Positions 7,835-16,305 of a stretch of DNA of 64,000 nucleotides are shown here, piece after piece. Origin of the DNA: Sphaerochaeta globosa str. Buddy (lineage in GTDB: Bacteria; Spirochaetota; Spirochaetia; Sphaerochaetales; Sphaerochaetaceae); contig NC_015152.1 in the NCBI RefSeq assembly GCF_000190435.1, forward strand, positions 1,494,458 through 1,558,457, written 5' to 3'. Numbering within the stretch: the first letter of the stretch is position 1; every line of letters starts with the position of its first letter. The position numbers and the translations under genes are program-made. The notes beneath the pieces were generated by a model that did not search any database, was not told the DNA's origin, and saw only the letters and a program-made list of their open reading frames with translations.

Positions 7835-8933
7835 GGTAATCCCTTTTGAAGGAAGCAAATCGGTTTTCCCTGATCGCCAAACGAATTTGTTGCATAAGGC
7901 GATAGAAATAGGTGAGATTGTGCTCTGTTGCCAACATCCCTCCCAGCATCTCACCGGTTTTGACCATGTGATGCATGTAGGCTCGACTATACTGGGTGCA
8001 GGCTCTACAGGTGCAACCTTCCTCAATGGGATGCTGATCGAACTTATGGATGGCTTTCTTCAATGTTACCACCCCATCGTCGGTGAATACAGCACCATTG
8101 CGTGCCATGCGGGTAGCCAAAACGCAGTCAAACATATCGATGCCGTTTTCAACAGCCTCAAGAATATAATCGGGACTGCCGATGCCCATCACATATCGTG
8201 GTTTCTCCCGTGTTACCAAATCAGCAGTATACTGAAGAAAATGAGTGAATTGCTCACTGGTCTCCCCTACACTCAAGCCGCCGATGGCAATACCGGGAAA
8301 GTCCATCTCATTGAAGAATTCCGCACTCTGTTTTCGTAGGTCCTCATAAAAATTGCCCTGTACGATACCAAATAAATTACCCTTGAAATCACCTGCCAGC
8401 TGGGTGCGATGGTCCAGTGCTCGCTTTGCCCAAGCATGGGTGATATGCATTGCTTCGGTGGCTGCACGGTGATCGATCTCCGGAGGGGTGCAAACATCCA
8501 GACACATGGCGATATCCGATCCAATGACACGTTGTGTGTCCACCACGCTTTCGGGGGTGAATATATGTTTGGAGCCATCGATGTGACTTTGGAAGGTCAC
8601 GCCCTTTTCTCCGATTTTTCGTAATCCGGAGAGACTGAAAACCTGAAAGCCACCACTGTCGGTCAAAAGGTTCCCGTCCCAGTTGGAGAACGAATGCAGT
8701 CCACCAAACTGTGAAAGTACCTCGAGCCCCGGTCTCAGGTATAAATGGTACGTGTTGCCCAAAATCAACGTATAGCCAATTTTTTTAACATCTTCGTGAA
8801 ACATACCTTTGACGGTCCCGTTGGTGCCAACCGGCATGAACACCGGAGTCTCTACCTGTCCATGTCCGAGCGTAAGGAGGCCAAGACGGGCTTTGCTGGT
8901 GGTGTCCTGATGAATTTCCTGAAATATCTTCAT
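7812..8933 (-). CDS. tgt: Queuine tRNA-ribosyltransferase (tRNA-guanine transglycosylase)
   Basis: Tgt exchanges guanine 34 for preQ1 in tRNAs with GUN anticodons. Signatures: FMPVGTNGTVKGM near the N-terminus, LTDSGGFQVFSL (catalytic Asp near residue 89), CVLATRMARNG (second catalytic Asp just before it) and the zinc site CTCRAC...H near the C-terminus. The usual CVLPTR is CVLATR here, a Pro-to-Ala change beside the active site. The 373-residue length is typical. GAGGG precedes the ATG at normal spacing. The partner gene queA is in this window at 32.6 kb. Confidence 0.96.
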   Translation of the reverse strand: MKIFQEIHQDTTSKARLGLLTLGHGQVETPVFMPVGTNGTVKGMFHEDVKKIGYTLILGNTYHLYLRPGLEVLSQFGGLHSFSNWDGNLLTDSGGFQVFSLSGLRKIGEKGVTFQSHIDGSKHIFTPESVVDTQRVIGSDIAMCLDVCTPPEIDHRAATEAMHITHAWAKRALDHRTQLAGDFKGNLFGIVQGNFYEDLRKQSAEFFNEMDFPGIAIGGLSVGETSEQFTHFLQYTADLVTREKPRYVMGIGSPDYILEAVENGIDMFDCVLATRMARNGAVFTDDGVVTLKKAIHKFDQHPIEEGCTCRACTQYSRAYMHHMVKTGEMLGGMLATEHNLTYFYRLMQQIRLAIRENRFASFKRDYLARFYAK

Positions 8934-8942
8934 AGCTACCCT

Positions 8943-10028
8943 CTATCGTATTGCGGCTCGTTCTGCCAGCGCTATGCATACTATCACAATCATGGGGATT
9001 GCCATACCCCAAAGTGGCCCGATCACAGCCTGCTTGGCCATAATCAAGGTAACCATTTGTACAACATAGTAAATAACAGCAATTCCAAGGCTGGTGATAA
9101 TGGAGAAGAGGAGCACATTTTTCTTATACTTGTAACTGATGGCACAGGCTATGAATAGCATAACCAAAGGATTGAGAGAATCCAACAACCGCTTGGCGAA
9201 ATCGGTGGCCAACTGTGGATACCGGTTGGGGTCAAGCTCGGCGATTCTTTGTAGGTAATGATAAGCGGTTCTCAGTTCCATGGTCTTGATGTCATTGCTT
9301 ACATTCCTGAAGAAGGAAGGCTGCAAGGTAAAACTATCGACATAGAGTACCTGTTCTTCAGTTTGATGCAGTACCAAAAGAGATGAGTCAACTTGTTGGT
9401 TGCGCGCTTGTTCCAATCTCCATATCCCCTTCTCTTCTTCCCAGTATGCCCAAGGAGCATCGATACGCGACTTTAGCGATCCTTTCTCATCAATGAGTAC
9501 AAGCATGACTTGGGCGAGACGTTTTTCGCGATCGCTGTACTGACGGGCGTGGACTACGTATGCACCTTCGGGATCGCGCAGGGTGATGTTCCGGTTATCA
9601 TAGGTACTGCGCAGCCCAAACAATGAATCCTCCTGAACTTCCCGCTCCTTACTTAGTGGAATATGTACATATTCGGAAAAACCGAACTGGAAGGTGGATA
9701 ATGCAAGCCCAAACATGAGAATGGGAATGACTATCCTCCGATAGGAAAGACCGCTGCCCATCAGACAAATCAATTCATTGTTGGCTTGCAGTTGCGAGAG
9801 AAAAAACGAGGCGGAGAATAATAGCGCTGGACCGAGGGCGAAGAGAACCGCCTCGGGGGTGTACAACAAGGTAAGTTTGGCGATCATAAGGTAAGAAACC
9901 TTGCGGGTGAGGTATGAGTCAAGATTGGCAAATAAATCGACGCTGAGCAGCATCAAGGTGCAGAGCATCAACGTGACAAAGGCTACAGAAGCGATGCTGC
10001 GGATGATATATCGATCGATTACTTTCAT
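8943..10028 (-). CDS. lptG: LptG-like permease (YjgP/YjgQ family)
   Basis: YjgP/YjgQ proteins form the transmembrane part of the LptB2FG machine that extracts lipopolysaccharide or a comparable glycolipid from the inner membrane. The pattern is typical: two N-terminal helices (VIDRYIIRSIASVAFVTL, then a long hydrophobic stretch), a periplasmic middle domain of about 150 residues, and C-terminal helices ending near LAERAAIR. The ATG at 10026-10028 overlaps the stop of the upstream paralogue as ATGA and has GAGG upstream; the longer open frame before it is antisense noise. LptF versus LptG is assigned only by order and by analogy with other bacteria. Confidence 0.82.
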   Translation of the reverse strand: MKVIDRYIIRSIASVAFVTLMLCTLMLLSVDLFANLDSYLTRKVSYLMIAKLTLLYTPEAVLFALGPALLFSASFFLSQLQANNELICLMGSGLSYRRIVIPILMFGLALSTFQFGFSEYVHIPLSKEREVQEDSLFGLRSTYDNRNITLRDPEGAYVVHARQYSDREKRLAQVMLVLIDEKGSLKSRIDAPWAYWEEEKGIWRLEQARNQQVDSSLLVLHQTEEQVLYVDSFTLQPSFFRNVSNDIKTMELRTAYHYLQRIAELDPNRYPQLATDFAKRLLDSLNPLVMLFIACAISYKYKKNVLLFSIITSLGIAVIYYVVQMVTLIMAKQAVIGPLWGMAIPMIVIVCIALAERAAIR

Positions 10029-11287
10029 AAGCGCCTCGCATGCAGCAAGAAAAGCAGTCCACCGAAAAACATAAGCAGGTTTGGCGACCATATGAGCAAC
10101 GCTGGTGAAATTGATAGGGAGAAAATTTGCATTTGGGCAAAGAACAAAAGATACCAATATACGACAGCGACCAACATGGAGAGGCCGAAGCCGATGAGCC
10201 GGCCATGTTTGACACGGAAGAACGAGAGCGAGAATGTGAGGAACACCAACATGAAGCAAGCAGCACTGAGTGCATACTTCTTATGAAGTTCCGCTCGATA
10301 ATATTGATAATAAAAGTTGATGGGCTTTTGATCTTTCAGTTGCTTCAGTTGTACCTCTAGCTCCTCTATGTGAGAAACAGATACTTCTGCATCGGTTTTT
10401 GCTTTGTCTACCAATTCCGCCAGCGAAAGTTCGAGCGTTTGCACTTTCTCTTGATATCGTTTCTTTTCCGCTTGTAAGGCGATTTTATGTTCTTGGATAT
10501 TCTGCTGCAATTCCTTGATAGAAAGCTGCGAAGGTAGGGCTGAGGCAATGCTGGCTATCTGACCCGAAAAGTTCAGGAAAAACTGTGCAGACTCTGCTTT
10601 CGAGAGAGCCCATCCGCCTTGTGTCTCGCTCTTGAGAATCAAAGGATTGTCAAGCTCAAGCTGATAGATGAATGACTGCAAGTCATACAGCGAGACTTCC
10701 GCCTTGGGTGCACTGAGGATTTGTCCCCCTCTGACAGAGGATGTCTCGAAAAGAATGATATCGTGTACGGTATTCCCCTCAACTCCCTTATTTACCATAA
10801 CGGTGTTTGCTATCGTATTGGTACTATTGGCCATAAGCTCCAAGGTGGGTAAGTCGCGCATTAAATCCGTATAGAGTTCGCGATACTTCTTGGTGCTCCA
10901 AGGAAGTGCCTTGTCTGCGGTTAGGAACGTCAGCATTGAGAATGCAAGGGAGATGATGATGATGGGAATAAATACATGTTTGAGGGAGATGCCGCTGCTG
11001 CGGATGGCAAGTATCTCATTGTTGCCTGAAAGATCTCCGATTACCATGCTGCTTGCCGTCAGGGAGCTGAAAGGAAAGGTATAGAGCAAGAATTGCGGGA
11101 TTGAGAGCAGCACGAGCTGCAATACAGAGAAGTAGTCGACTTGTTTGAGAAGGATACGTTGGGCAATGAGAAGAATCTGATTGATGAAAAAAATAAAAAA
11201 GAAGAAAAAAAACGCCACAAGAAATGAGAGGAGATACTCTCTTCCTATATGGCGATACACTAATGAAAAACGAGCGGATGAAGCCAA
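10025..11287 (-). CDS. lptF: LptF-like permease (YjgP/YjgQ family)
   Basis: Paralogue and likely heterodimer partner of the next gene. It has N-terminal helices including a nearly pure Phe/Ile stretch (FLVAFFFFFFIFFINQ), the family motif FPFSSLTASSMVIGDLSGNNE, a periplasmic domain, and C-terminal helices. Residues of about 240-300 (HKIALQAEKKRYQEK and onward) look like a coiled coil inserted before the second membrane part; this is longer than in standard LptF. The start is TTG at 11287, preceded by GGGAG with 7-nt spacing. It begins 2 nt after the dut stop codon. What lipid the system carries in a spirochaete is open. Confidence 0.82.
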   Translation of the reverse strand: MASSARFSLVYRHIGREYLLSFLVAFFFFFFIFFINQILLIAQRILLKQVDYFSVLQLVLLSIPQFLLYTFPFSSLTASSMVIGDLSGNNEILAIRSSGISLKHVFIPIIIISLAFSMLTFLTADKALPWSTKKYRELYTDLMRDLPTLELMANSTNTIANTVMVNKGVEGNTVHDIILFETSSVRGGQILSAPKAEVSLYDLQSFIYQLELDNPLILKSETQGGWALSKAESAQFFLNFSGQIASIASALPSQLSIKELQQNIQEHKIALQAEKKRYQEKVQTLELSLAELVDKAKTDAEVSVSHIEELEVQLKQLKDQKPINFYYQYYRAELHKKYALSAACFMLVFLTFSLSFFRVKHGRLIGFGLSMLVAVVYWYLLFFAQMQIFSLSISPALLIWSPNLLMFFGGLLFLLHARRL

Positions 11288-11289
11288 AG

Positions 11290-11739
11290 CTATACTCCCG
11301 TCGAACCAAAGCCTCCACTTCCCCGCTCTGTTGCATCCAAGCTGATCGTTTCAGTGAAGGTGGCTTGTTCGCACCGTGCAATAACCATCTGGGCAATCCT
11401 GTCACCGTGATGGATACGCACTTCCTCTCTTCCGTGGTTTATCAGAAGTACACAGACTTCCCCGCGGTAATCAGCATCGATGGTACCAGGACTGTTGAGA
11501 ACCGTCAAACCGAACTTGGCAGCCAACCCGCTGCGCGGCCGTACTTGTGCCTCATACCCTACCGGTAATTGAATACTCAAGCCTGTAGGTACTTTGCCAT
11601 ACGAGCCGCCGGCAAGCACCAGATCTTCATCAAGGCAGGCAGAAATGTCGGCACCAGCACTGTTTGCGGTACCATAGACCGGAAGCAATGCTTCCGGTCT
11701 CAACTTCACTACATGAACCATGATTGAGTCAGTATCCAT
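11290..11739 (-). CDS. dut: dUTP diphosphatase
   Basis: Trimeric dUTPase hydrolyses dUTP to dUMP, preventing uracil incorporation and feeding dTMP synthesis. All five family motifs are seen: NSAGADISA (I), RPRSGLA (II), [10 protein letters not shown] with the catalytic Asp/Tyr (III), GDRIAQMVI (IV) and the C-terminal [10 protein letters not shown] arm (V). I use the ATG at 11739, one nucleotide after the pnp stop; a second ATG at 11721 is also possible. Neither has a clear Shine-Dalgarno, so translation is probably coupled to pnp. Confidence 0.94.
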   Translation of the reverse strand: MDTDSIMVHVVKLRPEALLPVYGTANSAGADISACLDEDLVLAGGSYGKVPTGLSIQLPVGYEAQVRPRSGLAAKFGLTVLNSPGTIDADYRGEVCVLLINHGREEVRIHHGDRIAQMVIARCEQATFTETISLDATERGSGGFGSTGV

Positions 11740-11740
11740 C

Positions 11741-13849
11741 TTACTTCGACTGAGTCTCGATTGCATCGATGTAACTGAGGTTCAAGCGGTTCTGACGGTC
11801 AATTTCAATGAGCTTAACCGGAACTACCTGACCAACTTTCAGTACATCCTCAACATTCTGGACACGTGTCTTTGCAAGCTTGGAAATATGGCAGAGCCCT
11901 TCCTTTCCAGGCAGGATTTCAATAAAGGCACCGAAATCCATGATGCGCTTTACCGTACCTTCATAGATGCGGCCTACTTCCGGTTCCTCAACAATGGATT
12001 TTACCAGTTCCTTAGCCAGCTGGGCTGATGCATTGTCTCTACCATAGATGGTAACGGTTCCGTCGTCGGCGATGTTGACCTCAGCTCCACTCTGGCTGGC
12101 AATGGCCTTGATCGTCTTTCCACCGGTTCCGATGACTGCCCCGATTTTCTCTTCGTCCACTTTCATGGTGAGAATCTTGGGAGCATATTCACTGATTTCC
12201 TCACGTGAGTTGCTCAGTGCTCCTTCCATGATGGAAAGAATGTGCATTCTGCCTTGTTTAGCCTGCTCAAGAGCCTTCTTCATGATTTCAGGTGTTACCC
12301 CTGCAATCTTGATGTCCATCTGGAATGCGGTAATACCATCGCGGCTACCGGCTACCTTGAAGTCCATATCGCCGAGGTGGTCTTCTTCACCGAGGATGTC
12401 GCTAAGCACGACATACTTGGAGTAATCAGCACCTTCGGTAATCAAACCCATGGCAATACCAGCTACCGGCTTCTTAATGGGAACACCGGCATCCATCAAC
12501 GAGAGACAACCACCACAGACTGAAGCCATGGAGGAGGAACCATTGGATTCCATAATCTCGCTGACTACACGCACTGTATAGGGGAATGACTCCTTGTTGG
12601 GGACGATTGCTTCAAGAGCACGCTGTGCCAAATGACCGTGGCCGATCTCACGACGACCGGTGCTCAGCCTTCCACACTCGCCTACGCTATACGGAGGGAA
12701 GTTATAGTGAAGCATGAAGGAACTGAAGCTCTTCTCGCCGTCGATGGTATCGAACATCTGCTCGTCGCTGGCAGTACCGAGTGTGGTAACAGCCAAAGCT
12801 TGTGTCTCACCGCGGGTAAAAAGTGCAGAACCATGGGTCCTGTCCAACAATCCAACTTCACAAGTGATGGGTCTGATCTGGTCAACAGATCGACCATCGG
12901 TTCTCTTGCCGTCATTGAGAATTGAAGCGCGAAGAATTTCGTACTCGAGATCCTCGAACAGGGATGAGAGTTGCCCATCGCGTTTGGAATCTTCAGCGAT
13001 TACGTCCTGGAACTTCTCCTTGACTTCACCCTGTACCTTCGCAAGGGCGGCATACCGCTCCATCTTACCTTTTACAAAGGAAGCTTGCTTGATGAGGGGA
13101 TAGGCATACTCACGGACAGGAGCGAGCCAGGAGAGGTCAACCGTCAACGTTACTACCGGAAGCTTTTCCTTGCCAGCAATCTTTTTCAGCTCAAGCTGTG
13201 CATCGCAAAGCTTGGTGATGTACGGCTGGGCGGTAGCAATGGCTTCAAGCATCACTTCTTCGCTTACTTCCTTAGCACCACCCTCGACCATGGTAATACC
13301 ATCACGAGTTCCTGCAACAACGATGTCCAAGCTGGAACGCTCGATTTGACTGAAGGTAGGGTTGACGACATAGGCACCGTCCACCATGGAGATACGAACA
13401 GCAGCAATAGGCCCGTTGAAGGGGATGTCACTGATAGTTACTGCAGCGCTGGCAGCGTTAATGGCGATGATGTCAGGGGTGTTGTTCATATCGGAAGATA
13501 CAACAGTGGGAACCACCTGGATTTCACGGCCGAAGGCCTTGTCAAAGAGGGGGCGCATCGGGCGGTCGATGAGCCTACTTACCAGAATTTCCTTATCCTT
13601 GGGGCGGGCTTCTCGTTTGAGGAATCCGCCTGGGATTTTGCCTGCGGCATAATATTTCTCATTATATTCAACACTCAGGGGTACATAATCCAGAGCCTCG
13701 TTGGGCTCCTTTCCGCAGCAGACAGTTGCAATAACAGCACTACCCTCATAATGGGCGTACACAGTACCACTGGTCTGCTTGGCGATTTTCCCGGTTTCAA
13801 ACACCAGGTCGGCATCGCCGATCCGTACAGAAACTTTTTTTACTTCCAT
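11741..13849 (-). CDS. pnp: Polyribonucleotide nucleotidyltransferase (PNPase)
   Basis: PNPase degrades RNA 3' to 5' phosphorolytically and is a core exonuclease. Domain order is complete over 702 residues: first RNase PH domain ([19 protein letters not shown] on), a helical linker, second catalytic RNase PH domain ([39 protein letters not shown]), a KH domain with [15 protein letters not shown], and S1 ([20 protein letters not shown]). The ATG at 13849 has AAGGAA upstream; the frame is open for 27 codons further but these cross the terminator hairpin. The rpsO-pnp order with a hairpin between them matches the classical arrangement. Confidence 0.97.
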   Translation of the reverse strand: MEVKKVSVRIGDADLVFETGKIAKQTSGTVYAHYEGSAVIATVCCGKEPNEALDYVPLSVEYNEKYYAAGKIPGGFLKREARPKDKEILVSRLIDRPMRPLFDKAFGREIQVVPTVVSSDMNNTPDIIAINAASAAVTISDIPFNGPIAAVRISMVDGAYVVNPTFSQIERSSLDIVVAGTRDGITMVEGGAKEVSEEVMLEAIATAQPYITKLCDAQLELKKIAGKEKLPVVTLTVDLSWLAPVREYAYPLIKQASFVKGKMERYAALAKVQGEVKEKFQDVIAEDSKRDGQLSSLFEDLEYEILRASILNDGKRTDGRSVDQIRPITCEVGLLDRTHGSALFTRGETQALAVTTLGTASDEQMFDTIDGEKSFSSFMLHYNFPPYSVGECGRLSTGRREIGHGHLAQRALEAIVPNKESFPYTVRVVSEIMESNGSSSMASVCGGCLSLMDAGVPIKKPVAGIAMGLITEGADYSKYVVLSDILGEEDHLGDMDFKVAGSRDGITAFQMDIKIAGVTPEIMKKALEQAKQGRMHILSIMEGALSNSREEISEYAPKILTMKVDEEKIGAVIGTGGKTIKAIASQSGAEVNIADDGTVTIYGRDNASAQLAKELVKSIVEEPEVGRIYEGTVKRIMDFGAFIEILPGKEGLCHISKLAKTRVQNVEDVLKVGQVVPVKLIEIDRQNRLNLSYIDAIETQSK

Positions 13850-13903
13850 CTTCTTATTCCTTTCTTTGTTCTTTTCGTTCTTTCTACACGACTCAATAAA
13901 TAA

Positions 13904-13940
13904 AATAGCTCCAACGGCCTGAAAAGCCATCGGAGCTATT
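13904..13940 (-). terminator. Long hairpin between rpsO and pnp
   Basis: On the minus strand AATAGCTCCGATGGC pairs with GCCGTTGGAGCTATT (15 bp with two G-U pairs, 7-nt loop), followed by TTATTTATT. It is a candidate partial terminator and/or double-strand processing site, as found in the same position in Escherichia coli. Confidence 0.8.
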
Positions 13941-13969
13941 CATACAATTTTACGAATGCAACACCACGA

Positions 13970-14236
13970 CTACTTTCTCAGGCCGAGTTCGGCAATCAGA
14001 GAACGGTAGGCTTCAATATCGGTATCCTTCAAGTACTTGAGGAGCCGTCTGCGCTGACCAACCATCAACAACAAACCTCTGGTTCCTGCATGGTCCTTCG
14101 GATTCTTTTTGAAGTGGGGCTGCAGGTCGTTGATGCGAGCGGTAAGCAGGGCAACCTGTGCCTTGGTCGAACCGGTGTTCTTTTCATCACCGCCAAACTT
14201 GGCAATGATTTCCTGTTTTTGTTCCTTAGAAATCAT
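13970..14236 (-). CDS. rpsO: 30S ribosomal protein S15
   Basis: S15 binds 16S rRNA early in 30S platform assembly. The 88 residues are full length, with [16 protein letters not shown] and the RRRLLKYLK rRNA-binding segment, ending in ELGLRK. The start codon overlaps the ribF stop as ATGA. Autoregulation by S15 of its own leader is common in bacteria, but here the gene is inside an operon and no leader structure was identified. Confidence 0.97.
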   Translation of the reverse strand: MISKEQKQEIIAKFGGDEKNTGSTKAQVALLTARINDLQPHFKKNPKDHAGTRGLLLMVGQRRRLLKYLKDTDIEAYRSLIAELGLRK

Positions 14237-15069
14237 GAAATACTCCCCTTAGCCCGAAAGCTAAGTCTTTTTGTACGTGCTGCAATCCAATCCCACATCG
14301 CCTGATCTGGTACTATCAAGAGCTCATCCTCACCCAAGTGTGCATGAACGTCCACTACAGAACCATCAGAAAGCGATAACTGAGCCTCATACACACCTAC
14401 CGGAGGCAGGAGCTGCATAAAGGAAGCAGTTCGGTACAGCAAGCCCTTTTCCATGAATTTGGATGGATACGCCACCAAATCCAGCTCATAAGGCCTACCG
14501 AGCATACTTTGGACTTCTTCCAAAGCGCCCTCAAGAAGTTTTTTACGCACCAGAGTACTTGAAGTAATCTCTCCATCAGCGGTTAGGACAAATGGGGGAA
14601 TCTCTACGGTAGCTTCCGGTGACAATCGGGATAGATATTCCTGCAGCTGAACAGGTCCGGCACTTGAAACCGGGGCACCGCAGCGGAAATCCTCTCCGAC
14701 AACCATCACGTTAACATGGCAAAATGCACATACTAAAGTGAGGAACTCCTCAGCTGTGAGTTTACTGAAATCAGCAGAAAAGTCAATGACAACAAGATGG
14801 TCAACACCAATATTTACAAGTATTTGCTCGATTTGCGACTCACTTGCCAACTTAGAGTGGTAGGGCTGACTTTTCATTATCATCTTGGGATTTTTATCAA
14901 ACGTAATGACCATGCTCTCCAGCCCTTGTTGGGCAGCAAGTTCAACACATCGTCTGATGATAGCTTGATGACCGCTGTGAAGCCCATCAAAAACACCGAT
15001 ACAGACAGCCATGTCTTGCTGCCAGAGCACGGGATGAGCCGAAAGATGCATGAAATCATACCGTTTCAC
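14233..15069 (-). CDS. ribF: RibF family FAD synthetase with degenerate riboflavin kinase half
   Basis: RibF normally phosphorylates riboflavin to FMN and adenylates FMN to FAD. The N-terminal adenylyltransferase half is intact: [10 protein letters not shown] (residues 25-34), GEDFRCG (125-131) and [14 protein letters not shown] (168-181). The C-terminal half is short (about 90 residues) and does not show the kinase signature GFPTAN; the aligned place reads [20 protein letters not shown] (210-229), so the Mg-ATP Thr and Asn are missing. It may therefore only make FAD from FMN. The stop overlaps the rpsO start and the start overlaps the truB stop, as usual in this operon type. Confidence 0.88.
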   Translation of the reverse strand: MKRYDFMHLSAHPVLWQQDMAVCIGVFDGLHSGHQAIIRRCVELAAQQGLESMVITFDKNPKMIMKSQPYHSKLASESQIEQILVNIGVDHLVVIDFSADFSKLTAEEFLTLVCAFCHVNVMVVGEDFRCGAPVSSAGPVQLQEYLSRLSPEATVEIPPFVLTADGEITSSTLVRKKLLEGALEEVQSMLGRPYELDLVAYPSKFMEKGLLYRTASFMQLLPPVGVYEAQLSLSDGSVVDVHAHLGEDELLIVPDQAMWDWIAARTKRLSFRAKGSIS

Positions 15070-15959
15070 CCTACTATCTCCTTGCGGTATGGATGGATTT
15101 GGGCGATAAGTCGTCCTTCTCTCATATCTGCGACTGCGCGAAGCACCCCATCTGTACTATACAGTGCCCCGAACAGCTCATTATTACTTTGTCGTAGTAT
15201 CTTGCATGAATTGGGAAACGCTCCATTGGCCACGCGAAACAGTTCATCCTCACCAATTTCGAAGATGCTTACTGAATCCACCCGACTCAGACGTTCGTCA
15301 GTTTGTGAGACTGAAGCTACAAGGGTTTCTGTTTCTTTGGCATCAACTGCCTCAGTTAAGGAGAACGGGCCGATACTGGTACGCTCCAAGCCAATCAGAT
15401 GAGCTCTACTGCCTGCTGCCAAACCCAAATCACGGGCTAGCGAGCGGATATAGGTGCCTTTGGAAACATGAATATCAGCGATAAGAATTCCCTGTTCATA
15501 GGAAATGGGAATAAAGCGATATACGGTTATGGGGCGTTTAGCCATTTCCACTTCTTTTCCGCTTCGGGCCAGGTCGCTTGCTCTTTTTCCATTGATATGA
15601 AGCGCGCTATATTGAGGAGGCTGCTGTTCGATAGTGCCCAAAAAAGTCGGAATGGCTTTTTGAATTGCTTCAAAGCTGGGGAGAGCTGCTGTTGCTATCA
15701 CCTGCCCTTCCGGATCGAGCGTATCGGTTTCCATGCCAAATTGAATTTCAGCCCGATAGGTTTTATCCATGGTGGAAAACAACACATTCAATCTGGTCAT
15801 GCTTCCGGTTAAAACAACCAAGAGTCCACGGGCAAACTTATCAAGCGTACCAGCATGTCCCACTTTGGGATCGATGGTACGCTTGATATCATTGAGGGAC
15901 GAAAAACTGGTAAGGCCCGGTTTTTTATTTATGAGAAGAATGCTAGCGTTTGTTCCCAT
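15066..15959 (-). CDS. truB: tRNA pseudouridine(55) synthase
   Basis: TruB makes pseudouridine 55 in the T-loop of tRNAs. Signatures: LLINKKPGLTSF at the N-terminus and VGHAGTLDKFARGLLVV, holding the catalytic Asp in GTLD. Most TruB proteins read GTLDPLATG; the P-L-A-T to K-F-A-R change is unusual but leaves the Asp. Later motifs (DKTYRAEIQFG, ISKGTYIRSLARDLG written here as VSKGTYIRSLARDLG) are normal. I use ATG 15959 (MGTNAS...), with GGTGG 3 nt upstream; ATG/TTG codons at 15974-15977 are alternatives. Overlaps the rbfA 3' end. Confidence 0.93.
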   Translation of the reverse strand: MGTNASILLINKKPGLTSFSSLNDIKRTIDPKVGHAGTLDKFARGLLVVLTGSMTRLNVLFSTMDKTYRAEIQFGMETDTLDPEGQVIATAALPSFEAIQKAIPTFLGTIEQQPPQYSALHINGKRASDLARSGKEVEMAKRPITVYRFIPISYEQGILIADIHVSKGTYIRSLARDLGLAAGSRAHLIGLERTSIGPFSLTEAVDAKETETLVASVSQTDERLSRVDSVSIFEIGEDELFRVANGAFPNSCKILRQSNNELFGALYSTDGVLRAVADMREGRLIAQIHPYRKEIVG

Positions 15960-16305
15960 CTTCCACCAGTGCATCAATCAGGGCATTGATTTTTTGTCCT
16001 TCCTTAAGGGAAACATCTGCCTTGAAGGTCAATACGGGAGTATTCCTTGTTTTCAGGAAAGCCCCTACCCGTTTTTGGATGAATCCGCTGGCTTTCTGCA
16101 ATGCATCAACACTTGCATGAAGGGAATCATCATCCAGTACACTTGAAATAAAGACGGTAGCAAAAGCATTGTCCACCGAGAGTTCAACCCTGCTGACTGA
16201 GCACAGCGTGCTCAGCAGCGGATTCTTAATCTCCCCTTTGACGATCAGCGTACTGATCGCCTCAGAGAGTCTTGCTTCTATTCGTTTCTGACTGTACTCA
16301 CTCAT
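15943..16305 (-). CDS. rbfA: 30S ribosome-binding factor A
   Basis: RbfA is a late 30S maturation and cold-adaptation factor. The 120 residues form the single KH-like domain: RIEARLSEAISTLI at the N-terminus, a central VSRVELSVDNAFATVFIS strand pair and ALQKASGFIQKRVG, then TPVLTFKAD. Start and infB stop overlap as ATGA. Confidence 0.93.
   Translation of the reverse strand: MSEYSQKRIEARLSEAISTLIVKGEIKNPLLSTLCSVSRVELSVDNAFATVFISSVLDDDSLHASVDALQKASGFIQKRVGAFLKTRNTPVLTFKADVSLKEGQKINALIDALVEDGNKR

Noticed and set aside
7835-8026. A longer MurJ N-terminus
   Set aside because: The added residues are antisense to the end of tgt and unlike MurJ; the TTG at 7834 gives the usual length.
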